64,000 bases of DNA from Gymnothorax reevesii. Lineage: Eukaryota > Chordata > Actinopteri > Anguilliformes > Muraenidae. Positions 31,190 to 42,600 of this stretch are shown one piece after another. The notes under the pieces are model-generated. The model saw only the letters and a list, made by a program, of their open reading frames with translations, was not told where the DNA came from and made no database searches. The translations under genes and the position numbers were made by a program. Each line of letters begins with the position of its first letter. Position 1 is the stretch's first letter. The stretch covers positions 41,498,611 to 41,562,610 of the forward strand of contig CM056582.1 of the NCBI GenBank assembly GCA_029721435.1. The letters are read 5' to 3'.

Positions 31190-32970
31190 AGTCTGACAGG
31201 AGAGATGCGCGCATTATTTTTGACGCTATTAACTTCAGCAGCAGGGTCTGACGATCCCGTACAACTGCACGATCTGGCACACTCTGGGTTTAAGGTGCTT
31301 GAAGGTCTGGAAAAAAAAGATACTGAAACAAGACCTGTCATTTTGTAGGTCTTAGTGAGCAAATAAAGAAAATGCAAAAATAAAAATAAAAAATCTGAGA
31401 AAATCCACTTTTTAATCGGCACCCAACTTGAAATTTTAAAATTGACGTTAAAGGGTTAAAAAACGTCTGCGCTTTGGTGATTCATTTCTGAAAGTCTCCT
31501 CTGCAGGGCTTTCGGTCAAACGAATGTGGAAAATAGTAATAGGAGTCCATCTCCTTTCTTTCACCCTCACATGGCAATAATGTTCTATCTAGCTAAATGT
31601 AATGCTTAGTCATGTGCGCTATTGTACTCTTTGATTGCTTGCTTTGAGCGCAAACCAAATGGTTTATTTCTGCTATCCTTTATCTGATGCCTCTCCCAGA
31701 ATGTTGAGGAGTCAGCGTGAACTGCTTTGAAAGCTTGCTCAGACTATCTAGCCTATCCACAACCATGGCACTTGCAGAGCTCATGCAAATGGTCTCTGAT
31801 GATGTGGAATTTGGGTGTGATCGAGATGCCAAGTTTCGCATAGGCCTCGCAGAAGTCAGCAACATGGTCTTCCCATCCACTGTTTAGGCTTTGTATGAAG
31901 CAGGAAGTGACCATCTTTCCCATTGCTGCAAATGCATTTGCGAAGGATGTGGCTGGATAGCTCTTTTGAGGGTACCTTGTATCTGCTTGGCCTTGAATCC
32001 ATTGGCTTTCACCACCTGTCAAATCAAACAGTCACAAGACTGAACGCTGATGCTGATACAACGCTGGCCTTCAATTACCTTTTCCAGCTGGTACAGACAG
32101 TTGAATTTTTGGTCAAGATTACCTTGCCTCATCTTATAAACCTTTGTTTTGCAAGTGTCACTAAGTGATGTTGGTAAACGGCGGTCATGTACGTCATACT
32201 GTGATATTATGTTATCCTGAATTGTTTTGATGAGGTGAACTTCACCCACAATGGAGAAACTCCTTTACGAAAGCAAAGCAAACAAACTCTTGAGTGAGCT
32301 TCGCTGTGATCCATAATGGTAGGACGTCAGTCATGGAAAGGCCTATCTTCCACATGCTCTGGCTTTTATAAATGTAAGGTTATGCAACCTTTAAGCTGTA
32401 GGAATAATGATGAGAACGACATGGGCATTACTTCCACTCCAGCTTTGGTAATGAATGAAAAGGCTTATTATACATGATGTAATCAGCTGCCAATTGTTCC
32501 TACCACACAAAAGGAGAGTTTTGGACTATTGGACTAAAGCTCACCAACATTTTGAGCAACATGATGGGTTATATTCAGGGATTTAATATTTTCTTATTTT
32601 TGACAATAAATTTGGTTACCATGGTAACCATTTTGTAATTTCACCAATCTGACCCTGTGGTATGATTATCTAATAAGTCAAACTATTGAAAAAAGCATGA
32701 TGGCTTGCAATTATTATCCCCTTTCTTAGGATTTTGCGATTCAAGATGACTGCCACATAAAAAATGGATTTTCTCCAAAAATTCCCAACAGATTTTTTTT
32801 ATTTTTGCATTTTCTTTATCTACTCATGAAGCCTAACAAAATGACATAGGTCTTGTTTCAGTATCTTTTTTCAGACCTTCAAGCACTTTAAACCCAGTGT
32901 GGGCACCATCCTTCCTCAGCTCACCCAGTAGGCTGTTGAGCTGGTCTGCAGCTGAAGCTTTCGTCAGTCA
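31190..32970. mobile_element. Unidentified element with inverted arms
   Basis: A left segment (about 31255-31420) and a right segment (about 32765-32905) are inverted copies: 'gtgcttgaaggtctgg' and 'aaagatactgaaacaagacc' face 'cagaccttcaagcac' and 'ggtcttgtttcagtatcttt'. Between them lies a broken minus-strand coding relic (31753-32249). The arms themselves look like coding sequence ('GFKVLEGLKKDTETR' on the minus strand of the right arm). Boundaries and class are not determined. Confidence 0.5.
31753..32249 (-). pseudogene. Broken ORF of unknown function inside the inverted-arm element
   Basis: Two overlapping minus-strand frames. The first (32249-32019) ends with a stop and includes 'NLDQKFNCLYQLEKVIEGQR'. 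The second (32022-31753) includes 'GKMVTSCFIQSLNSGWEDHV', 'FCEAYAKLGISITPKFHII' and 'HLHELCKCHG'. The 'LGISITPKFHIIRDHL' type segment resembles conserved parts of ORFs that I recall from multicopy elements in fish and invertebrates, but I cannot name a family or function. At least one frameshift, and no start is evident. Confidence 0.45.
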
Positions 32971-33404
32971 CCCCCCACTCTGTTCATCAATTCGTGATTT
33001 TGGAGCCAATTCAAATACGTAGGAAGACCTCACTGGCTTGCATCTAATTTTGCTCGTGTGAACAGTGCTGTACTTAAATTGCTGGGTTTTTTCTTTAATT
33101 CGTTATCTTCGCCATTTTATTTGAGCGCGCACGCGTGTTCCTTCTGACGTTACCTTTGGCAGATATCTGCTATTCTGCACGTCTCCTGTTCACAGCCCTT
33201 GTTCTTGCCTTCATTGGCTGTCTCAGCCTTTCTTGGGCTTTCTGTTTAGGATTGTGTTAAATGGAGCACGTGTGCTGAATGAAAAGATTGCAAACATGAA
33301 TTAAAATTGCATATTTTGTCACCATCTTATAATTCTCTCCATCATTGGCATTGACTCTATAATCCTCTTGTGCACCTCTTGGCTGGTACTGTTGCCCCAC
33401 AACA

Positions 33405-33725
33405 AGAAGAAAGATCCTGGCCTGGGTCTTTCTGGGTGGAATTAGCATGTTTTCAGTTCTCTCACTGCATGAATTTCCTCTGTAAACCATACTTTCATCC
33501 AACAGTCCACTGGCATGCAGTAACGGGAAATCGATGAGTCTAATTAGTCCATCAGTATGAGTGTGTAGGGCATTAGTTTGCATGGTCTGCAAAGAATTGC
33601 CGACTTTTCTAGGGTGTATTCCTGCCGCACACCCAGTGTCTAGTGGGATAGGTTCCAGCTTCCCATGTCCTGCCAATTACCAGGAAAAAGCAGGATCAAT
33701 GATGGACTGATGGATGAATGGACGG
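33405..33725 (+). mobile_element. SINE tail, DANA/HE1/Mermaid (V-SINE) type
   Basis: Diverged but ordered matches to the common fish SINE body: 'ggtctttctgggtggaatta', 'catgttttcagttctctca', 'ccaacagtccactggcatgc', 'tagggtgtattcctgccgca', 'gtgggataggttccagct', ending in a tgga/tgaa-rich tail (33703-33723). The tRNA-derived head is missing or too diverged to see. It lies about 100 bp before the ASB3 start exon. Confidence 0.6.
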
Positions 33726-33820
33726 ACTTTGTTTTGCTCAAGGACTACCGCATTTCATCTGCTGGTTTAACTTTGGGATCTAAATTTACATCCACATTTG
33801 AATCTTTTTCCGGACTACAG

Positions 33821-34036
33821 GTGACGCAGCCGCAGATAAGATGGATTTTACAGAGTGTTACCAGCACACGTGCTCCGCTGTAGCCTTGGCCGCCCGAGAA
33901 GGGAACCATCGTCTCATGAGCGAGCTGATTCAGAAGGGCTACAGCATAGACGTCAGAGACAACCGGGGGTGGAACCCGCTCCACGAGGCCGCTTTTTGTG
34001 GCTCTTTCCGGTGCACTCGTGCGCTAATAAAAGCAG
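33821..34036 (+). CDS. ASB3: ASB3 exon with start codon
   Basis: A plausible acceptor (tttttccggactacag) puts 20 bp of leader before the ATG at 33841, so a noncoding first exon probably lies upstream. Encodes residues 1-65 plus one base; donor AAAGCAG/gtaagg. Confidence 0.9.
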
Positions 34037-36621
34037 GTAAGGAACGCACTGGACGGTTGGTCTTGGCCATATATATTAATGGAGGGCACTGTTTTCAGCT
34101 GGCTTGGTTTTCACACCTCAGCTAATGACTCATTTACTGCAGTTGAGTACACAGTTCATTTGCCTCACTTCACGTCTTGTGTCCGAATATGGTGCTCATT
34201 TTTGCTGTGAAAAACAAAAGCCAGCATACTTTGTAGCGCTCTTGAACAGGGCTGGGGACAGCTTTAATACGAGATGTCCACAATTTGTGTTTCATGGGAG
34301 GAACGGAAAGTGGTAAAAGGGGCAAAGAATTAATGTAACTTTGGATAAAATTAGCCAAATCCCCTTTCGTCATGTTGATTATTATGAATTCTTGGCCTTT
34401 TAGCATCATATTCTTACTAATGACTTGAGGACCACTGAACAGTATCTGCAATTTTTTGGCTTGACCACTTTCTTACAAGATATTTTGGTACTGAAAACAG
34501 GATTATCATTATTCAAATAGGAACGATCTGTGAAAGCATCATAGTGATGTAACATTGTTTTTGTCCCTTCAAGTTCTTTAATTTTTGGCTATTTTAATAA
34601 GGCACAAATTCCAGGGTCAAAATGTTGAAGTCCTCTTCAATATTTTGTTCCAATATCATGGGTTTGCCAATTCTACAATTCTTCAGCCGAGAGGTAGAGT
34701 TCATGACTGAAATATGCTGGCTGGTGTGGTCAAATCGTATGGCTGGACTTTCAACCTCTGGCTCTGCACCTCTTTGGTGTTCACTGGGTTGACTTGACTG
34801 CTGCATTCTGTTCGCGGAGTCCTCTGTGATAATGTAGGCGATACATAGGGCCCTTGGACACTATTTTTTCTCAGTTGCTTTGGTATATTTCTCGAGTTGT
34901 CTGATACATTTGCAAAACAGTAAGTGGGTCATTCCAAAAAACTCAACCAAAGTACAGAAATCTTCCATGGTCACCGACTCAGATTTGGCTCCAATTTTCT
35001 TAAATAAATTCTTTTCTCATATATATACACAGCCCCCTCCATAATTATTTGCACCCCTGGTTAAGACGTGTTAAAAGCCTTGAAATAAATTTTATTGCAG
35101 AAGCATACTCTCACACTGAAAATGGTAGAAATGTAACATTCAACTCAAGTGAATTTTAAGGGAAAAAAATCCCTGACTAAGAAATAATTATTTTTCATAA
35201 AATCACCTGTTCCACAATTATTGGCACCCCTAACAATTCCTGGGAAATAAATGTAATTGAAGTATTTCTGTCATTTCTACAGTTTACAAAGTTGAGCAGA
35301 GTATCTAGGAACATTTAATTAGTAATTCATCACTTCCTGTTTACCTGGGGTATAAATATGACTTGACTCAGACGCCATTTTTCTTATCCACTCTTCAACA
35401 TGGGAAAGACAAAGGAACACTCCATTCAAGTAAGGCAGATGTGTGTCGACCTTCACAAGTCAGGCAATGGCTACAAGAAAATAGCCACTTGCCTGCATCT
35501 GCCCATATCTACTGTCAGAGGAATCATTAAGAAGTTTAAAACAACTGGAACAGTGGTAAAACAAGCCTGTACGAGGACGCAAGGTTATTTTGCCACCACG
35601 CACAGTGAGGAGGATGGTAAGAGAAATAAAAAGTTCTCCAAAGCTCACTGTTAAAGAATTGCAACAAATGGTAGCATCTTCGGGTCACAAAGTCTCCAAA
35701 ACAACCATCAGGCGCTATCTACATGCCAACAAGCTGTTTGGGAGGCATGCACAGAAAAAACCTTTTCTCACTCACAATCATATAGGCAAACATCTGGAGT
35801 TCGCCAAGCGGTACTCGGACCGTATGCTTTGGTCAGATGAGACGAAGAGAGAGCTTTTTGGCAACAAACACTCGAAGTGGGTCTGGCGGAACACAAAAGA
35901 TGAGTATGCAGAAAAGCATGCCCACTGTGAAGTATGGGGGAGGATTGATGATGCTATGGCCCTGTTTCTCTTCCAGAGGCCCTGGGAACCTTGTTATGGT
36001 GCATGGCATCATGAACGCTTTGAAATACCAGGACATTTTAAATCAAAATCTGGTGGCCTCTGCCCGAAAGCTGAAGATGGGTCGTCACTGGGTCTTTCTG
36101 CAAGATAATGACCCTAAACATGTGGCCAAATCTACACAGAAATGGTTCACCAGACGCAGAATCAAGCTCCTCCCTTGGCCATTTCAGTCCCCAGACCTCA
36201 ACCCCACTGAAAACCTGTGGAGTGAGCTGAAGAGGAGAGTGCAGAGGAGAGGACCCAGGTCACTGGATGATTTAGAGAGATTGAGCCAAGAAGAATGGTT
36301 GAAGATCGCTCCTGTATTCTCCCATCTTGTGAAACATTATAGGAGAAGATTAGGTGCTGTTTTGTTGGCAAAAGGGGGTTGTACAAATTATTAACATCAG
36401 GGGTACTAATAATTGTGGCACGCATGATTTGATGTAAAATAATTATTTTTTAATGTGGGATTTTTTCCCACTGAATAAATGCACTTGAATTAAAGGTTGG
36501 ATTTTCCTCTTTTTTTCACTGTGTTCTTATATCATTTAGAAAAAAAACTGAATTTATTAGAAGCTAAAGAACAGATCTTAACTAGGGGTGCCAATAATTA
36601 TGGAGGGCAGTTTATGTATAA

Positions 36622-36657
<36 letters not shown>

Positions 36658-39600
36658 ATATGTATATATATGTATATGTATATGTATATGTGTATATATA
36701 TATATATATATTCACATACACACACACTTATATATATGTATATATATATGCATATTATATATTGTCCCTGTATACTCATAATGAACACATGCAAAATTTT
36801 AGGCTCCTACTCCAAGGGATATGACCCCCAAAAATCAGGGGCTATGCCCCCTTTTTGCCCTTGCAAATGGCGAACGTGAATTCTTAGGAATTTGGGAGGC
36901 CAATATCTTTGGAAAATCATAGGTATGGGCTGAAAATTGCTACCCTGGGTAATTTGGGTCCAGCCTTTCCGAATCTCAAAATGTATTTAATTTTTCATTT
37001 TCAGGATATTGGCCCCTCAAATATCAAACTTTCTATGAGCGTATATCAACAATTCAGTTTTCAAGGCCTCCTTATGAGGCCAGGATCCCTTACAGAGGCT
37101 AAATTGTGCTGGATTCCTTCTATCTGAGGGCAGGTCTGTCTGTACAGGAAAGATTGTCTGCACCCAAGGCATAATAGTGGAGTCAGGAAACCCTGAAATG
37201 GGTCCCAGCTGAAAAAGTCCCTTATTTGTCAATTTTGGATTGGCAAATTCACCATGTGGGCAGTTACACATAGTAATGAAACTTGTTCTTCATAAATTTA
37301 TATATAATGCCTTTATTAGTTTTTTGTTTTCCCATCTCCTTCACTATTTAATCATGTTGTCAAACATAGGCATTTTAAGGTGAAAACACCCATTATTATC
37401 CCCCTTGTTTTGCAGGTAGAAGTTTTGAATAGACAGTGCCTACTCAAACTCGAGTTACATCATTTCTTAAAACTAGGCTTATGCCGTTGGAGGCGATGGC
37501 TTGGTGTATATCCCCGAACACCCCCAATCCCCCAATTCCCCAATCCTTGAATGGACCCAATACAATATAAAGCCCCTCAGGTCATGACCTTTCATTTGAA
37601 CTTAATTTCAGGTCAATCGGACAAATGGTTCTGAAGATATGGCCAAAATGGTAATTTTCCATCACAAAGCTCCACTTGGTGGTAAAATATTGAACCATAC
37701 TGGTATGATGTCATCATGTGACACGTTGTGAGATCATGCCCTTGTAGTTGCACATAGTTTCACATGTCAATTGGACAAATGGTTCCAAAGATATGGCAAA
37801 AATGGTGAATTTTATGTGACAAAGCTCCACCTTGTGTCAAAATTTTGAATCAAACAGGTATATTGTCATCGTGGGACACATCCTCAGGTCATGGCCTTTC
37901 ATTTGCACTTGATTTGCGGTCAATCGGACAAATACTTCCAGAGATATGATGGAAAACAGTGATTTTTCAGTTTTTGGCCGCTGGTGGCCAATCTAGAAAT
38001 TGTAAATTGTCCAAAATCGAATCAGTTCTTCGTCTTAATAATACTTATATGAAAAACTTGAAATTTCTAATTGAAATATTACTGAAGTTATCGCGTTAAC
38101 ACGTAGGTTGGCGCGGCGGCGGTCGGACCAAAGACATAATATCCCCGAAAGGGCCGAAATGCCGTTTGCCGTTCGGGGATATAATAATCTGACTACTCTG
38201 GCATTAGTGAAAGCTAAGATTCATGTGACAGCGATCTTAGCAATTCAGGAGACATTTCAAAAAGAAAGTCTATATGAAGTATAATATGTTTGTATATACA
38301 CTGCCTGGCCAAAAAAAAAGTCGCACACTCAAATATTTAGTTGATTACAGTGCATATTCGTCTTGTCATTGTTTCGTCAACGCATTGCAATGCCAGAAAT
38401 TTCTTTTCGATCAGAAGTGCCATAATTTTTGTCCAAGATCTTGTCTTCTCGACATAATTGTTGAACCACTCGGTGGTCTTTAGTACATCCCAATAACTTT
38501 TATTATGTTAAAGGTCAGGACTTTGTGGTGGAAAATTTGTTTGTGAAAATGATTCCTCCTGCTTGGTTTTGTCATTCATGGTTTTCTTTGCTAAATACAG
38601 GCCAATAACTTGCCCGTTCTGAAATACTGTAACATCGTTTCCACCATCAGGGAATGTGTTTTCCGACATGATTTTGTAAGAAATGAATAGCGACGCATTT
38701 CATCAGTCAGGGCTAAAATGATTATTGCCATCTGAAACATAGTAATAACCGCAATAATGATCCAATTTTAGAATTTGTTCATTAACTTCCAAACGGTGAC
38801 TTTTTTTTGGCCGGGCAGTGTATGTCTTCATATGTATGAAATACATTATGTTTGACAAAAGATAATGAGAACTAGTTTATTCATTTTGCATGTTATCAGT
38901 TATATGATGAAATAATGCCAAGATGTTTTGGGGGTGAAAACTATTTGAAAGGAAAGGGCGCAATATGTTTTGGTCAATATGACATAATCATCTGAAAATG
39001 TGGGAAAACAGCAGATAATTGTAGGTAGTCATTTGCATGAATGCACCAAAGCATTTGCAAATGACTTGGAAGGAATAAGAAACTGCTTTTATAATGTGCA
39101 CAAGTGACGAGATGATGTGGAGATTGAACAAATTTTGGTCTGAGAGATGTACAAAAGCAACTGAGAAAAACTGTAAAAATAGAGGCGGGGGGAGAACTGC
39201 AACGGCTGAGACCTTGAGTATTGTAATTTTATTACATTAATTCTTAATAAATGTTACTAATACAAACTCAGCTTTTGGGTTCCAGAATGTTGAAAATTAA
39301 TTGTTCTTTTAGTCCACTAGGTGGGGCTAAGTGCTCACTGTCTGGTCAGCTCAGCGAGCAAAGATAAATCATGAGATTTATCTGGAAATTGGCCAGAATA
39401 ATGGTGGAGGATGGAGACCTGCAACTGGAGAAACACATGACAGAATCGCAGAAACTTCATATCGCAATAATGTGATATGCAATTAAATCATATAATGGGG
39501 CCTCTGGCGATTTCCACCCCGACTGAAAAAAAATCACAATTAGTATTGTGTATGGCCATGTCATATTGACTCAGGCCTCCTACTGACCAGTCGCACACAT

Positions 39601-42600
39601 TGCCTAAAATCTTGACTGAAACTGTACCGTAAATTATTTTATCAGTTTTGTCTTTGCTCAATAAATGATAACAGATGGCAAATAAAAGATGTGGATTTGA
39701 GAGCTGGTGCTTTATAAACATGAGAGGCAGCATTCAAATCCTGTAGATGAACTGAAGCGCCCCAGGGTCATAATGATTAACTGTGTCAAGACGGAAGATT
39801 CTTTGCGCTACTGTGGTCTCTCTCTCCTCAGCTCGCCCCAGCTGCACGCGCCGGGAATACGTCAACTCCACGGCGCATAACTCCACCACACCGCTCCTCC
39901 TGGCGGCTCGGCAGGGTCACACTCGGGTGGTGAAAGCGCTCCTGCGGGCCGGTGCCAGTGCCAATCGGGTCAATGATGACGACACCAGCCCGCTCTTTGC
40001 AGGTAAGGCCCCCAATGGAAAGATGGATCGAAAAGGCCAGAACGTTCAGTTTACGGAGAGACGGCCGTGGAGTTTTATATTTCCTTGAACCAAAAGAGGC
40101 TTAATTGAAATGTGTGTTGTTATAATCCCTGGAGACAATTCTTTGGGTTGGCCATGCCTGTTGAAAGATGGTGATGATGATGATAATTCCAGGTGTTATT
40201 TAGATGAACATTATTGCAGTGTGTATCATGATCATCAGCACTAGGAAGTGCCATATCTTACTGAAAAATCTCCCCATCCTCTCAGCTCTGCTCATGTGAT
40301 GTTTGTCCTGTGCATGGATATCTTTTATATGGGCGTGTGCCGAATCACTTAATCTTGTCTGTCTGCGATCGAGCAGCGGTCTCTGGCGGACACATGGCGG
40401 TCGTGGAGCTGCTGGTCACCGAGGGCGCAGAGGTGAACAGGCCGTACTCCGCGTCGGGATGGACCTGTCTGCACCAGGCAGCATTTAAGGTATGTCATGT
40501 GCCCAGATCTGCAACCGCGTCTGCTTTCCTCTGCCCATATTTGCGTGTTTGTCTCTGCTCTTCACAGCGCAGTGCGGGGGTCTGTCTCATGTTTTCCGGT
40601 TTTTCTTTTCACCTCGAATGGAGGAGCATCAGCTCACATTCTATAGTTCTTTGCTGGTGCTTCAATCCAACAAAGAGTAAAGCTCAAATGTGAGAAAGGA
40701 AAGAGCTTAACACTGCTTAACCACTTGTTTCCCATATATTTACATTAGGGTGGATGACATGACATGGCAGTTTTGCTGTCTTCAGTGTCAAACATGTATA
40801 TATTTGCCAAAAACTTTTTCAATATTGTGCAGAACATTCTGCTTTATGTGAACATACCAAACATTAAAACAGTTCATCACTCATTTTTTCAGAATTTTCA
40901 ACCAAACATGACAAAACGCATATGGTGTGACTGTCCGGCACTTGTTTCTCAAAGTGAGAACTTGAATAAAACTGAGAAAAATAAATGCAAAAATTCTCAA
41001 AAAAATACAGAAAAATAACATAGATGTCTATTTGTGAGTCTACTCTTTTCAAAGTCCAAGCATAATGTTTTGAGTCAGTTCTAATCAAAAAGATTTTGTC
41101 ACACAAATCAAAATCATATGGTGTGACACTATTTTGGGATATTTCAACGGGCAACTGTATGGACACCCTTGGGAAGGAGAGGACATCCTTCATCATGGTT
41201 GTGCAGTACTGGCAATACCAGTCCATGACAGGTTTTTGAGGTGAATTATCATTTTTATTTTTACAATAAATCAGATCTTGTTGGTACTCTGACAAAAGTC
41301 CCACTTCCACATGTCTTTTGGTGCGACACATTTTTCATAAAAATGCAACAAAAAAATTATTATTTTGTCATAATTACATGTAAATCTATGTTGCTTTGTT
41401 ACAGATAGCATGTTGTTAGCATGCGAATGTGTAGCTACAAGACTCAAGGTGGTGCTAAGTGCAGAAAACATCATATGGTGTGACATGTCTGCCTGTCACG
41501 CCATATGATTTGATTGTCACACTATATGATAGGAATTGTAATTTCCTGCAGATATAACAATAAATAACTAAGTCCAATGTATGTTTTCTCCTTTTAAACA
41601 TTTATTTGGGTCCATCACCACATAAAAAGCTGTGATTATCCACAATAGATTAAGTTTAGTTTAGTTTTATTCTGTGATACAGATTTCTAGTTTATCAGAC
41701 AGACACAGCAGAGCCCTTCACAGAAACCTTAGAATGCTGTTTAAGTCTAAACAATGTTTTATCTTCATCTCAAAAAGGGGTTTGGGGGCTGCCATGCGGC
41801 CGCTCCCGTGTACCAGAGTTTGTCACCCTCGGGGCCTTCCCCTCGCAGGGAGCCCTGCCGTTAATCATCCTTCCACAGGTTTACTTACGGAAACCTTGTT
41901 ATGACTTTTACTTCCTCTAAATGGTCAAGTTTGATCGTCTTCTTGGCGCTCCGCCAGGGCCATGACCAACCCAGGTGGGGCCGATCCGAGGACCTCACTA
42001 AACCATCCCATTGGTAGTAGTGACGGGCGGTGTGTACAAAGGGCGGGGAGTTAATCAAAGCAAGCTTATGACCTGGGCTTACTGAGAATTCCTAGTTCAT
42101 GGGAAATAATTGCAATACCCGATCCCTATCACGAGTGGGGTTCAGCGGGTGTCGGCGAAGGGTTAACACACGCTGATCCACTCAGTGTAGCGCACGTGCA
42201 GCCCTGGACATCTAAGGGCATCACAGACCTGTTATTGCTCAATCTCGTGTGGCTGTACGCCACTTTCCCCTCTAAAAAGTTAGACGCCGGCCGCTCGGGG
42301 CTTCGTAACTAGTTAGCATGCCGGATCTCGTTTATCGGAATTAACCAGACAAATCACTCCACCAAATAAGAACGGCCTTGCACCACCACCCGCAGAATCA
42401 AGAAATCCGTCAGTACTATCCGTGTCCGGGCCGGGCGAGGTTTCCTGTGTTGAGTGAAATTAAGCCGCAGGCTCCACTCCTGGTGGTGCCTTTCCGTCAA
42501 TTCCTTCTTGGCAAATGCTTTCGCTTTCGTCCATCTTGCGCCAGTCCAAGAATTTCACCTCAGCTACCCTGTATGTTCACAGTTTATAAGACATAAAAAT

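Noticed and set aside
36497..36879. Overlapping open frames on both strands
   Set aside because: They come from the compound TA/TG microsatellite at 36619-36770.
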